The notes: generated by a model not told the origin, from the letters alone. Numbered from the stretch's first letter, positions 51,954 to 59,914 are shown. The stretch is 64,000 nt of DNA from DASUPK01 sp963724665 (GCA_963724665.1 CAVRVH010000012.1:62001-126000); one strand, 5' to 3'. Translations and numbers: made by a program.

Positions 51954-52379
51954 ATGGAAAGTGACGCACGGACGCTCGTCGCCGGGTTCTACGCGAACTT
52001 CGACCGTAATGACATCGACGCCGCGGTGGCCGCCTTCTCCGACGATCTGGAGACCACCGACCCGGGGATGGGGACGGTCCACGGGACCGAACCGTTCCGG
52101 GCGTATCTGGAGACGTTCAAACGAGCCATGCCTGATGCCCGAGTGGTCATCGAGCACGAATACGAGTCAGGAGACACGGTCATGGTCGAGGGTCGTTTCG
52201 TGGGCACCCACACGGGGCCACTGGCTGGAGACGATGGTGACATCGAGCCCACTGGCGCAAGCGTCGATCTTCGGTTCGCCGATTTCTCTCGAGTCGAGAA
52301 CGGGAAGATCGTCTCCTACCACACCTACTACGACCAGGTCGGACTGCTGACCCAACTCGGACTGATGGACGAGTCCTAA
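51954..52379 (+). CDS. SnoaL-like polyketide-cyclase-family protein
   Basis: MESDARTLVAGFYANFDRNDIDAAVAAFSDDLETTDPGMGTVHGTEPFRAYLETFKRAMPDARVVIEHEYESGDTVMVEGRFVGTHTGPL, ending KIVSYHTYYDQVGLLTQLGL. This is a different SnoaL subfamily (SnoaL/aclR type, 141 residues). His and Asp in the H-G-T and YYDQ regions are usual pocket residues. AAGGAG precedes the ATG, so it uses normal initiation and not the GATACT leader. Confidence 0.9.
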   Translation: MESDARTLVAGFYANFDRNDIDAAVAAFSDDLETTDPGMGTVHGTEPFRAYLETFKRAMPDARVVIEHEYESGDTVMVEGRFVGTHTGPLAGDDGDIEPTGASVDLRFADFSRVENGKIVSYHTYYDQVGLLTQLGLMDES

Positions 52380-52406
52380 GGGACCGCCGGGCTACCAACG
52401 AAACCG

Positions 52407-52454
52407 TCGCTTTGGACGAAAAGCAGCACCGCTGCTTTGCATGGAAAGCAGCGG
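52407..52454 (+). repeat. Hairpins A + B, locus 6
   Basis: A (core 52409-52424) is followed by a perfect 10-bp-arm B (CCGCTGCTTTGCATGGAAAGCAGCGG written as two arms around GCATGG, 52429-52454). It lies between convergent genes, so the pair is 3' of both. Confidence 0.9.
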
Positions 52455-52466
52455 TGGCGGCAGTCC

Positions 52467-53204
52467 TTAGAACTCCCTTCCGAGCCGGTAGGCCTCCTGC
52501 AGATACTCCTGCCGTTGCTCGTCGCTGGCGGCTGTCACGGCATAGAAGTAGGTGTGGTGGGCCTCCTTCACACCTGCCATCTTCAAGCCCCAGTCGCAGA
52601 GGACGGTGTCCATCGCCTCCCGCCACCCCTTGTCGTACTCCTCCTCGGTGAAGAAGGTCGGTGTCAGGATCAGACCTTTCTCCTGGGTGAGCATTGGGAC
52701 CCTTCCATCCAGGTTCCCCTTCCAACCTTCACGGTCGAGGGTGTAGGCGAAGCCGTAGGTGAAGACCCGCTCGACCCAGCCCTTGAGGATCGCCGGGAAG
52801 CCCATCCAGAAGACCGGGGCTACGAAGACCAGCGCCTCGGCATCAGCGACTAGCGCCTGCTGCTCCAGGACGTCCTTGGGCTTGTGCTTTCCGATCTCCC
52901 GAACGATCTCGTGGACGTCCTTGTCACGCAGCCAGCGCTTCGCCATCCAGCGGCGAATCGGGCCGCCCGCCATCTCGAGCACAGCCTCCCCGGGGTTCAT
53001 CTCCTCCAGCAGCTCATCGGGGACCGACTCGTGGGCGAACTGGACGCCATCCTCGGGGCGAAAGACCGGATCAAACCCGATCGCATTGAGGTCGTTCACG
53101 GTGCATGAGTGACCGCCGTCCACCAGGCCCTTCGTCACTTGGTCGAGCACCGCATGGGTGAAAGAGCGGGGGTTGTGATGCGCGTAGACGACCAAGACTT
53201 TCAT
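52467..53204 (-). CDS. Flavodoxin-fold NAD(P)H:quinone reductase (MdaB/KefF-like)
   Basis: MKVLVVYAHHNPRSFTHAVLDQVTKGLVDGGHSCTVNDLNAIGFDPVF is the FMN/FAD-binding start of the NQO1-like family. ADAEALVFVAPVFWMGFPAILKGWVERVFTYGFAYTLDREG is the second nucleotide-binding and active-site region. It should reduce quinones by two electrons and protect against redox stress. 245 residues. Transcription runs opposite to most genes here, yet its flanking hairpins keep the + orientation. Confidence 0.92.
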   Translation of the reverse strand: MKVLVVYAHHNPRSFTHAVLDQVTKGLVDGGHSCTVNDLNAIGFDPVFRPEDGVQFAHESVPDELLEEMNPGEAVLEMAGGPIRRWMAKRWLRDKDVHEIVREIGKHKPKDVLEQQALVADAEALVFVAPVFWMGFPAILKGWVERVFTYGFAYTLDREGWKGNLDGRVPMLTQEKGLILTPTFFTEEEYDKGWREAMDTVLCDWGLKMAGVKEAHHTYFYAVTAASDEQRQEYLQEAYRLGREF

Positions 53205-53260
53205 CGCTCACCTCCAAGGACGTATGACAGACGGGGCTATCTAGTCTGGCGGGCCACTAC

Positions 53261-53304
53261 CCCTTTGGACGAGAAGCAGCAGTGCTGCTTTGCATGGAAA
53301 GCAG
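53261..53304 (+). repeat. Hairpins A + B, locus 7
   Basis: Degenerate A (ccctttggacgagaagcagc) is followed 4 nt later by B (CTGCTTT-GCATGG-AAAGCAG). It lies in the divergent region between the quinone reductase and the transporter genes. Confidence 0.88.
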
Positions 53305-53370
53305 TAGTACGTTCGCTCCGGTGATGGACCAGCGGAGCCTCAGGGGCGTGCTGATAGCGCTTTCCCCCTC

Positions 53371-54048
53371 ATGAGCCAGGCGGTAGGCGAGGTTCTCGCC
53401 TTCGGAATCGGAGTCGCCTTGAGTCCAGTGGCGGTGATCGCGGTGGTGTTGATGCTCGTCGCCCCGGGCGGGCGGGTGAGCGCGACAGTGTTCGTTGTGA
53501 GCTGGGCGATCAGCCTCGGGGCCGTGGCGACCCTCGCGCTGCTCCTGGCCGACGGCGCGAACGCTCGTCAGGATGGCGGACCCGCGGATTGGGTGATCGC
53601 CGTGCAGGTCAGTCTCGCAGTCCTCCTCCTCCTTGTGGCTGCACGGCAGTGGCGCGGGCGTGGGGACGGCGAGGCGAAGAGCGAGCTTCCGGCTTGGATG
53701 CAGAAGGTCGATGGCTTGACGACGACCAGAGCTGCAGGGATGGCTGTTTTCCTGACGGCGGCGAAACCCAAGAACCTGCTTCTCACCATCGGCGCGGCGA
53801 TTGCGGTCGCCGAGCTCGGCGTCAGCGCGAGTACGCAGGCTGGTGCGATCGCGATCTTCGTGTTCCTGGGAACGCTTGCGCCCGGCATCCCGCTCGCAAT
53901 CTCCCTACTGATGCGCGAACGGGGCACTGCCATCCTCGTTGAGGTGCGTTCGTGGATGGTGCGCGAGAACGAGACGATCGTCGTCGTCCTCTGTCTTGTC
54001 TTCGCGGCCAAGCTGCTCGGGGACGCACTCTTTGGCTCTGGGAGCTAG
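53371..54048 (+). CDS. Sap/GAP-family membrane transporter (LysE-like superfamily)
   Basis: This 225-residue protein has about six membrane helices. MSQAVGEVLAFGIGVALSPVAVIAVVLMLVAPGGRVSATVFVVSW is the first pair and contains the conserved LSPVAV. LTAAKPKNLLLTIGAAIAVAELG is the second conserved block of the Sap (GPL-addressing protein) family. These proteins are implicated in export of lipids or small molecules in mycobacteria. The native substrate is unknown. Hairpin loci 7 and 8 flank it. Confidence 0.85.
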   Translation: MSQAVGEVLAFGIGVALSPVAVIAVVLMLVAPGGRVSATVFVVSWAISLGAVATLALLLADGANARQDGGPADWVIAVQVSLAVLLLLVAARQWRGRGDGEAKSELPAWMQKVDGLTTTRAAGMAVFLTAAKPKNLLLTIGAAIAVAELGVSASTQAGAIAIFVFLGTLAPGIPLAISLLMRERGTAILVEVRSWMVRENETIVVVLCLVFAAKLLGDALFGSGS

Positions 54049-54057
54049 TCGATGTTT

Positions 54058-54094
54058 CGCTTTGGACGAGAAGCGGCGCTTTGCATGGAAAGCG
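54058..54094 (+). repeat. Hairpins A + B, locus 8
   Basis: A (cgctttggacgagaagcg) is followed almost without gap by B (CGCTTT-GCATGG-AAAGCG). It lies downstream of the transporter and upstream of the GST-like gene. Confidence 0.88.
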
Positions 54095-54113
54095 GAACCT
54101 TCATCGGTTGCGA

Positions 54114-54128
54114 GATAGTGCGTGAGCG
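54114..54128 (+). promoter_or_regulatory. GATAGT variant of the conserved leader
   Basis: GATAGT (54114-54119) is 9 nt before ATG 54129, as in SnoaL leaders. Here the hairpin lies 22 nt upstream, not 17, so the -35-like position is not conserved. Confidence 0.45.
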
Positions 54129-54410
54129 ATGAAGCTCTACGTCTGTTGGGGAACATTCCAAACCAACCGAGGGCACCCTTGCGGTGATGCCCACGAAGCC
54201 TTGGTCGTTGCGGGCTACGAGCCCGATGTGGTCAAGACCGGTGGTTGCTACCGAACCGACCCGCTCTTTCCACGGCGCCGTGAGGTCAAACGCATGACCG
54301 GCAACTACAAGGTGCCCTCCCTCGTGCTCGACGACGGCACGATCATCGACGGTTCGCAGAACATCATCGACTGGGCGGGGACTAACGGAGGCGCCGCCGA
54401 GTCGGAGTAG
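54129..54410 (+). CDS. GST N-terminal/glutaredoxin-like domain protein
   Basis: MKLYVCWGTFQTNRGHPCGDAHEALVVAGYEPDVVKTGGCYR is the thioredoxin-fold start and YKVPSLVLDDGTIIDGSQNIIDWA is the cis-Pro (VPSL) and GST-N end. Cys6 is where a glutaredoxin-type redox Cys would lie. At 93 residues it has no GST C-terminal domain. It probably acts in thiol redox chemistry. Its promoter leader matches the SnoaL genes, the only non-SnoaL gene to do so. Confidence 0.82.
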   Translation: MKLYVCWGTFQTNRGHPCGDAHEALVVAGYEPDVVKTGGCYRTDPLFPRRREVKRMTGNYKVPSLVLDDGTIIDGSQNIIDWAGTNGGAAESE

Positions 54411-54457
54411 CCGCTTTGGACGAAAAGCGGCTATCCGCTTCGCATGGAAGGCAGCGG
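54410..54457 (+). repeat. Hairpins A + B, locus 9
   Basis: Perfect A (GCCGCTTT-GGACGA-AAAGCGGC, 54410-54431) starts on the last base of the GST-like stop. It is followed by B (CCGCTTCGCATGGAAGGCAG, loop and one arm changed). Confidence 0.88.
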
Positions 54458-54607
54458 TTCCTCGTTTCGCGCGTTTATAGGGGCGGCTATTGGGCGGAAC
54501 GTGCGTGCCGCCGTGGTGGCCGCGCGGACCGGCAGGAGCGCGAGGGAGCCCCTAGCCATGACGCGCGAGCCCTAGGTCGGCGAGAGGCGGGGCTCTGTCT
54601 AGACGAG

Positions 54608-56089
54608 CTAGCTCGACAGCGACTTCTGAACGGCGGCGACCTCGTGGAATGCATCGCGCAGGTACCGCCGCGCGAGCTCTGAAAGCTCGTTCGGGTCGAC
54701 ATGGTCATCCGGCTCGTCTCCACGCGCGAGCTGCTGAATCTGATGTTCGAGCCGGAGGGTGCTGAAGAGGTCGTAGGCCTCCTCGAGCGTCTCGGCAACA
54801 GCGGGCTCGATCGCCCCGAGCTCGGACGCCGCCCGCAGCCGCTCGATCGTCGCCGTGACGTTGGCGCCGGCCTTCAGTGCCGCAAAGCGGGCGATATCGA
54901 CGACGGGAAGCAGTCCGCCGTGCTTGATGTCGAAGGTCCCGCTGTGCTCGCCGGAGTCCTCGACCGAGATGTTGCCCCGGCGACCGGTCGGTAGCTTCAA
55001 TGCCAGCGCAAGTCGGAGCATCGTTGGCAGCAGCGCGGCGCGATTTTCGGGCTCCAGCAGGATCGGCCGCGGGTCCAGCTCCGCCGGCCCGTAAACCGTG
55101 CGGCCGTCGAGCAGGATCGAAGTCGCGATCACGACCTGTGCGTCGCCCGGGTTCTGCAGCCAATTCGCGATCGACCGGCGCCATGTGCCCATCGAGCTGG
55201 CGGAGAACTCGCTGGACGCCGTCACGCCGTGTGGATCGAGGCTCCAGCCAACGACCCGGATGCAGTCCTCCACGTCGGCGGCGATCGTCCGCATGTAGCC
55301 CACAACGCCGTCGCTGGACTCAGACTCGTCCTCCCACGCCATCCCTGAGTCGACGTCGGAAGAGGGCACGGTCTCACGTCTGCCGTGGCTGCCCAGCGCA
55401 AGAAAGGCGAACTCCGCCGGCGCCGTGCCCTTGGACTCGATCGCCAGCTCGATCATGCGCCGGACCAGCGCGTCGGCGACCACCGAGATAACGCGGCCGA
55501 TCTGCTGCGGAGGGAGCTTGGTGGCATGCAGCGCGACCACCGTGGACCGGAGCCGCTCAGCCGCCTCACTGAGCTCTTGCTTGTCGCGTGCCCTTGCGAT
55601 CTCGTGCCGAAGCGCAAAAGGAGCGCGTGCCTCGGCGGCCACCAGGTCGATGCCGCCGAGTACTCCCAACAACTCGCCCCTCGGAGAGAGGACGCCAACG
55701 TGGCGCACGTCGTTGTCGAGCATTGCCAGCATCACGTCGGCGCCGGCATCGTCCGCACCGACGGTGGTCAAGGGCCCCGGCACGACCTCGCCCACTGGAG
55801 CGTCTACCGACATGCCCTCGGCCACAACAAGTGAACGCAGGTCGCTGTCCGTGACGATTCCCAGCTCTCCCTTCTCCCCTCGCACGACCATCGAGTTGAC
55901 GTTCTCGTCCCTCATCAGTCGGGCCACCTCGCGAAGGGGGCGACCCGCCGCGCAGGTCACGGGCTCGCGACGTATCAGGGCCCTGGCCGGCTGCTGTGTC
56001 ATTTCGGCGCTGGCGACGTCGGACTTCACGGCCGCGCCCCCCGGCTCGGGACGCTGCTGGACTCCCACAAGCTCCCTGATGTCCTCCAT
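54608..56089 (-). CDS. CBS-domain protein with DUF294-type nucleotidyltransferase
   Basis: Residues ~40-165 form two CBS domains (VTCAAGRPLREVARLMRDENVNSMVV, GELLGVLGGIDLV). The centre carries FAFLALGSHGRRETVPSSDVDSGMAW, the GS-x-GR-E...SDxD motif of the Pol-beta-type nucleotidyltransferase found in PII-uridylyltransferase relatives. The C-terminal ~130 residues (MLRLALALKLPTGRRG, LEEAYDLFSTLRLEHQIQQLARG) match the substrate-binding helical domain. It is probably a regulated nucleotidyltransferase of unknown target. Hairpin locus 9 lies 150 bp past its 3' end and locus 10 far upstream. Confidence 0.88.
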   Translation of the reverse strand: MEDIRELVGVQQRPEPGGAAVKSDVASAEMTQQPARALIRREPVTCAAGRPLREVARLMRDENVNSMVVRGEKGELGIVTDSDLRSLVVAEGMSVDAPVGEVVPGPLTTVGADDAGADVMLAMLDNDVRHVGVLSPRGELLGVLGGIDLVAAEARAPFALRHEIARARDKQELSEAAERLRSTVVALHATKLPPQQIGRVISVVADALVRRMIELAIESKGTAPAEFAFLALGSHGRRETVPSSDVDSGMAWEDESESSDGVVGYMRTIAADVEDCIRVVGWSLDPHGVTASSEFSASSMGTWRRSIANWLQNPGDAQVVIATSILLDGRTVYGPAELDPRPILLEPENRAALLPTMLRLALALKLPTGRRGNISVEDSGEHSGTFDIKHGGLLPVVDIARFAALKAGANVTATIERLRAASELGAIEPAVAETLEEAYDLFSTLRLEHQIQQLARGDEPDDHVDPNELSELARRYLRDAFHEVAAVQKSLSS

Positions 56090-56201
56090 ACGGCCTACCT
56101 CGCGGTCAGGCCCGTCATCCAGAACCTAAAGGCAATTGTTTGCACATGCAAGCCCGCGCACTCGTCTGGGCGGTTTCCTGTTGGGATCACCCCCAGCGCG
56201 A

Positions 56202-56216
56202 GATACTGCGTAGGCG
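56202..56216 (+). promoter_or_regulatory. Conserved GATACT leader
   Basis: GATACT (56202-56207) is 9 nt before ATG 56217. The region 17 nt upstream is TGTTGGG and not a hairpin, so this leader exists without A or B. Confidence 0.5.
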
Positions 56217-56609
56217 ATGTCGCAGGAGAGCGTCGAGATCGTGCACCGGGCGTTTGTCGTCTTCCACAACGGAGACGCTGACCGCGCCGAGGCGTCGGCG
56301 ACGATTGATCCCAACGTCATCTACAACCCCGTCGAGGATGGACCGTCGTCTGGGTTGAATGCGATTCGAGACCAGTTTGAGCGTTGGGAGAGCTCATGGG
56401 AAGAGCTTGTGGAGACCGCCGAGGAATTCATCGACGCTGGAGACCGCGTGGTTGTGAAGGCCCTTTACCGGGGCCGCGGTCGGGGAAGCGGGGTCCCTAT
56501 CGAGGCCCGGTTCTATGCGGTCTACACCCTGCGCGACGGCAGGGTAGTCCGCGTGGACGAGTTCACCGATAGGACCGAGGCGCTCGAAGCCGCAGGCCTT
56601 TCGGAGTAG
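56217..56609 (+). CDS. SnoaL-like protein
   Basis: MSQESVEIVHRAFVVFHNGDADRAEASATIDPNVIYNPVEDGPSSGLNAIRDQFERWESSWEELVETAEEFIDAGDRVVVKALYRGRGRGSGVPIEARFYAVYTLRDGRVVRVDEFTDRTEALEAAGLSE. It is most like the gene at 50787, sharing GRGRGSG and the charged end. 130 residues. It is the first of a tandem pair; the stop and next ATG are joined by TAGGCGATG. Confidence 0.9.
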   Translation: MSQESVEIVHRAFVVFHNGDADRAEASATIDPNVIYNPVEDGPSSGLNAIRDQFERWESSWEELVETAEEFIDAGDRVVVKALYRGRGRGSGVPIEARFYAVYTLRDGRVVRVDEFTDRTEALEAAGLSE

Positions 56610-56612
56610 GCG

Positions 56613-57014
56613 ATGTCGGAGGAGAACCTGGAGGCCGTCAGGGCACTGTTCGAGGCTTTCGCCGATAGAGACTTCGAAGCCGCAGCGAAGGTTCTCGATC
56701 CGAGGGTGGAGATACACCCTGGGATCGTCGGCGGACCGGAGGGCGTGACCTACCACGGCCCGGCGGGTATGAGGCAGTTCTGGTCGGACGTTGAGGCCGC
56801 TTGGGAAGAGTTTCGGATAACGACTGAGTACTTCCAGGACCTCGACGGACGAATCCTTGTTCTGGGACGGGCCTTTGCTCGCGGCCGGGACAGCGGCATC
56901 ACGATTGACGCGCCAGCGGCATGGATAGCTGGACTTCGCAACCGCCTGATCGTGGACTTCCGCAGCTTCAGCAGCCAAGACGAGGCCCTCGAAGTGGCCG
57001 GGCTCTCGGAATAG
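56613..57014 (+). CDS. SnoaL-like protein
   Basis: MSEENLEAVRALFEAFADRDFEAAAKVLDPRVEIHPGIVGGPEGVTYHGPAGMRQFWSDVEAAWEEFRITTEYFQDLDGRILVLGRAFARGRDSG, ending SSQDEALEVAGLSE. It is the second gene of the tandem pair, with 3 nt between stop and start. It has no separate promoter and is probably co-translated. It ends on hairpin A of locus 10. Function unknown. Confidence 0.9.
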   Translation: MSEENLEAVRALFEAFADRDFEAAAKVLDPRVEIHPGIVGGPEGVTYHGPAGMRQFWSDVEAAWEEFRITTEYFQDLDGRILVLGRAFARGRDSGITIDAPAAWIAGLRNRLIVDFRSFSSQDEALEVAGLSE

Positions 57015-57060
57015 CCGCTTTGGACGAAAAGCAGCACCCCTGCTTTGCATGGAAAGGAGC
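57014..57060 (+). repeat. Hairpins A + B, locus 10
   Basis: A (GCCGCTTT-GGACGA-AAAGCAGC, 57014-57035) starts on the last base of the SnoaL stop. B (57041-57060) follows with a changed right arm (aaaggagc). Confidence 0.88.
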
Positions 57061-57546
57061 GCTCTTCGACCTGGCGCTCGCTTCTCGCGCCGGCACATGT
57101 TGACGGCTATCACCTGTCAGGCGGCAAGCGCGCCTCGGGAGAGATGCCCGCGGGGGATTGCGCCGCTCCTTGGCCGGATGCGACTTCGTTCCCGGGCCAC
57201 GCTGATCCGCAACGGTGGCCTCGGTCTCCGCCAGGCGCGGAACGCGTCGAGTCGCATCTGGGCGGCGAGATAGTGGTCATTTCGGTCGGCCTGCTCGCTG
57301 TTCATCTGATGCCTCCGATGCCGGGGATTGGTTCGAGCCATCCTCCGCCCGTTCCTGAAAGGCCGGTGAAGGGGTTCCGAAAGATCAGCTGAAGGTCGCG
57401 GGCTTTCGCGCCCCTCGCTCAAAGCCCCTTGCCTCGACCCTTCGCGTGCAAGGGAAGGATTGGCCACTTCGGGCGAGAACCGGGCCTTGACCAGCCTTTG
57501 TGCGGAGCTTCCCTATCTCTTGCCACCTTCCAGCAAACCTCGCACC
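57061..57546. other. Mostly non-coding stretch with one small candidate ORF
   Basis: The only candidate is a 62-codon minus-strand frame at 57117-57305 (MNSEQADRNDHYLAAQMRLD...) with GGAGG 7 nt before its ATG. It has no recognised family. Otherwise the stretch shows no gene. Confidence 0.4.
57117..57305 (-). CDS. Small hypothetical ORF, 62 aa
   Basis: ATG 57305 with an upstream GGAGG gives a charged N-terminal helix (MNSEQADRNDHYLAAQMRLD) and then a basic Arg/Pro-rich part (AWRRPRPPLRISVARERSR). No homologous family was recognised. The low complexity of the second half means the ORF may be spurious. Confidence 0.3.
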   Translation of the reverse strand: MNSEQADRNDHYLAAQMRLDAFRAWRRPRPPLRISVARERSRIRPRSGAIPRGHLSRGALAA

Positions 57547-57729
57547 GTGACCGACAAACAAAGAGGAACAACTGCGGTGCCAGAGCATCCGGGCCGTGAG
57601 CAAACCGGCGCGGATGCGTGCGCGCATGGGAACCCGATGTGGGTCCGGCTGATCGAGTACACGCGGTACGGCACCTGGGTTGGATGCGTGGAGTGCGGCA
57701 CGTCATGGCTGATCCGAGGCCCCGGCTAG
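57547..57729 (+). CDS. Small Cys/His zinc-ribbon-like protein
   Basis: GTG 57547 gives MTDKQRGTTAVPEHPGREQTGADACAHGNPMWVRLIEYTRYGTWVGCVECGTSWLIRGPG (60 residues). CxH and CxxC with Trp and Gly spacing (ACAHG, VGCVECG) resemble a small zinc ribbon. The function is unknown. The frame continues upstream to 57460 with no better start. Confidence 0.5.
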   Translation: MTDKQRGTTAVPEHPGREQTGADACAHGNPMWVRLIEYTRYGTWVGCVECGTSWLIRGPG

Positions 57730-58154
57730 GTCCCGCTCCGACTCCGACCTGAATCACAGTTCTTGCCGCCGGGAAATCCCCACGACCAGGGGGGCCGCGC
57801 CAGACCTGAGGAAAAGGACCAAACAGCGGGTGCCAGGGGCGACCGAACCGCCGGCGGTCTTCACCACGACCGCCTTCAGCTGCTTGGCGCCGACGCTATT
57901 GGCGTTGCCAACCGCCCTTCTTACACTGGTCCTTGTTCGTCGGCAGGTTGACCCCATCGACCGAAGACGACGTTCCCGGTGAGACCATCGATGGCACACC
58001 ATCGATGGTCACCGTGACGTTGCCGCCACCCAAGTTCTGAACCTGGACGAACCGCCTCTCGAAACTGTTTTCGCCGCCAGCGCGTACTGTGGGACGGGGT
58101 GTCCGTTCCGGTCATCTCATGCCGCGCTGTCGCTTTGCCAGTGGAGCAGCACAG
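57730..58154. other. Possible remnant of a secreted protein gene (minus strand)
   Basis: Reverse-strand translation around 58074-57895 reads VQNLGGGNVTVTIDGVPSMV...LPTNKDQCKKGGWQ. This is the end of an exported-protein motif (DQCKxGGW) then broken by a stop and a frame change to GAKQLKAVVVKTAGGSVAPGTRC. No intact gene is present. Confidence 0.45.
57983..58010. repeat. Perfect 12-bp inverted repeat
   Basis: GACCATCGATGG-CACA-CCATCGATGGTC forms a 12-bp perfect hairpin within the remnant region. Palindromes of this length are rare by chance. Confidence 0.7.
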
Positions 58155-59312
58155 GTGACCTCCCCGCAGCCCAACCTTCCCGACCGGTTGCGGCAGCGTC
58201 GGCGGCTCGAGCGCCGGCGGCTCGAGCGTCGGCGCCGTTATCGGCGGCGCCGCTTGACGGCAGGTTTCATCGTGTTGGTCCCGATCGCCGTACTGCTGGT
58301 ATTGCTCTTGAGCGGGACGCAGCGGGGACAGGGCCCCGCTTCCGACGCCGGCGCCCTCACCCGTCCAGGGTCAGATCCATCGGTCCTGCCGGGCGACCTC
58401 CTGATCGCCGATCGCGGCAACAACCGCCTACTCGAGCTGGATCCCGCGGGCCGCGTCGTCTGGCAGTTCCCTCGACCCGGTGATCTGCGTGCCGGCCAAA
58501 CGTTCAAGTCCCCTGACGACGCCTTCTTCGATCCCAGTGGACAGTTCGTGGTCGCCACCCAGGAGGACGACTTCGTGATCAGCGTCATCGATGTTCGCCG
58601 CCACAGGATTGTCTACCGGTACGGGCGTCCAGGAGTTCCCGGGGCGACGCCGAACCGGCTCAACAATCCCGACGACGCCATCCCGATGGGGGGCGGCACG
58701 ATCCTCAGCGCCGACATCAAGAACTGCCGCTTGATCATTCTCCACCCGCCCTCCCATGCTCCGGTGCGCCAGCTCGGATCGACCGGGCTGTGCCTCCACA
58801 ACCCGCCGCTGTCCTTCGCCAGCCCCAACGGGGCCTTCCCAACTTCCAGCGGCGCGACAGTCGTCACCGAGATCAGCGGAAATTGGATCGACCTGCTGGC
58901 CCCCTCAGGGAAGCTGATCAGCGCCGCTCATCCGCCGGGTTTCAGCTACCCCTCGGACACGAACGAGGTCAAGCCGGGTCTCCTTCTGAGCGCCGACTAC
59001 GTCCATCCGGGCACCATCGAAATGTTCGATCTCCATGGACGCCTGAAATGGCGATATGCCCCCAAGGGCAGACACGCACTCGATAAGCCTTCGCTCGCTC
59101 TGCCGCTCCCCAACGGGGACGTCCTTGCCAACGACGATGACAACAACCGGGTCATCGTGGTCAATCCGCGGACCAATCAGATCGTCTGGCAATACGGCCA
59201 CACAGGTCGACCCGGTCGAGGCCCTGGATACCTGAACGATCCCGATGGCCTTGATCTCGCGCCGCCCCATTCGCTGCTGCGGCAATTCCCCAACGCACGA
59301 CCGCCAGGTTGA
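58155..59312 (+). CDS. Membrane-anchored beta-propeller (NHL/PQQ-like) protein
   Basis: GTG 58155 gives MTSPQPNLPDRLRQRRRLERRRLERRRRYRRRRLTAGFIVLVPIAVLLVLLL. A very Arg-rich N-terminus precedes one membrane helix, then an extracytoplasmic domain of repeating blades: LLIADRGNNRLLELDPAGRVVWQFPRPG, FVVATQEDDFVISVIDVRRHRIVYRYGRPG, and VLANDDDNNRVIVVNPRTNQIVWQYGHTG. The blades resemble NHL/PQQ propellers that bind ligands or proteins. The function is unknown. The Arg repeat may bind the membrane or nucleic acid. Confidence 0.82.
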   Translation: MTSPQPNLPDRLRQRRRLERRRLERRRRYRRRRLTAGFIVLVPIAVLLVLLLSGTQRGQGPASDAGALTRPGSDPSVLPGDLLIADRGNNRLLELDPAGRVVWQFPRPGDLRAGQTFKSPDDAFFDPSGQFVVATQEDDFVISVIDVRRHRIVYRYGRPGVPGATPNRLNNPDDAIPMGGGTILSADIKNCRLIILHPPSHAPVRQLGSTGLCLHNPPLSFASPNGAFPTSSGATVVTEISGNWIDLLAPSGKLISAAHPPGFSYPSDTNEVKPGLLLSADYVHPGTIEMFDLHGRLKWRYAPKGRHALDKPSLALPLPNGDVLANDDDNNRVIVVNPRTNQIVWQYGHTGRPGRGPGYLNDPDGLDLAPPHSLLRQFPNARPPG

Positions 59313-59571
59313 CCGCCGAAGCGGCTGCTGCGTTACGCGATGGCCTTGCCGCGCATTGGAGCCGCGGCCCCGCCGGCCCAAAGGAGTGTTGCTTTGCATG
59401 GAAAGCGGCGGTTTGGGCTCTGAGAAATCACACCTCTATGCGGGGCGGGGCGGGGCGAGCTGGCGCGTCGCCGTTTTTGCCAGCCGCGCTACCCAGCGTG
59501 GCGGATTGATCCTGGACGATTGGACGAATGACCGAGTTCATCTCGAGTCAGTGCTCGCGTAGGGTCAACCC
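59313..59571. other. Intergenic, holds hairpin B; no gene supported
   Basis: Aside from hairpin B (59389-59408) and G-rich runs (gcggggcggggcg) near 59440, nothing coding is supported. Confidence 0.4.
59389..59408 (+). repeat. Hairpin B, locus 11
   Basis: GCTTT-GCATGG-AAAGC core with a weak outer arm (gttg/cggc). It stands alone between two + strand genes. Confidence 0.8.
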
Positions 59572-59796
59572 GTGGCGGTAGCGAAATGGACTCTCTACCA
59601 CTGGCCGGGGGACACACCGGAGAACTGGGAGCCAGTCGGAGAGGCGGTCGAGACCGATACCTGGCACGGCGCGGTCAGGAGGATCGGTCCTATCACGCCA
59701 GGTCGCTACCTGATCAGGAACGAGTCCGCCCCCAATGGCGGTCAGTACTTCTTGCTGGAGCCGGACAAGACCATCGTTCCGGTCGACGCCTTTTGA
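59572..59796 (+). CDS. Small hypothetical protein, 74 aa
   Basis: GTG 59572 gives VAVAKWTLYHWPGDTPENWEPVGEAVETDTWHGAVRRIGPITPGRYLIRNESAPNGGQYFLLEPDKTIVPVDAF, a compact beta-rich protein. TAGGGT six bases before the GTG fits a leaderless promoter, and there is no Shine-Dalgarno. No family was recognised. The Trp/Pro-rich start and strand pattern suggest a small barrel. Confidence 0.6.
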   Translation: MAVAKWTLYHWPGDTPENWEPVGEAVETDTWHGAVRRIGPITPGRYLIRNESAPNGGQYFLLEPDKTIVPVDAF

Positions 59797-59868
59797 TCGT
59801 CTAGTCGCTGCGACGTCTTTGCGCAGAGCGCTACCCCGGCGGGGTCCTGCCTCGGCTCAGGTGGGATA

Positions 59869-59914
59869 GCTGCTTTGGACGAGAAGCGCCTATCCGCTTT
59901 GCATGGAAAGCAGC
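59869..59914 (+). repeat. Hairpins A + B, locus 12
   Basis: Degenerate A (GCTGCTTTGGACGAGAAGC) is followed by B (CCGCTTT-GCATGG-AAAGCAG). The ATG in B's loop opens a frame into the relic at 59903. Confidence 0.88.

Noticed and set aside
59313..59560. ORF using the B-loop ATG near 59398
   Set aside because: The translated sequence (ATG GAA AGC ...) has no coding character. The ATG is part of the repeat.
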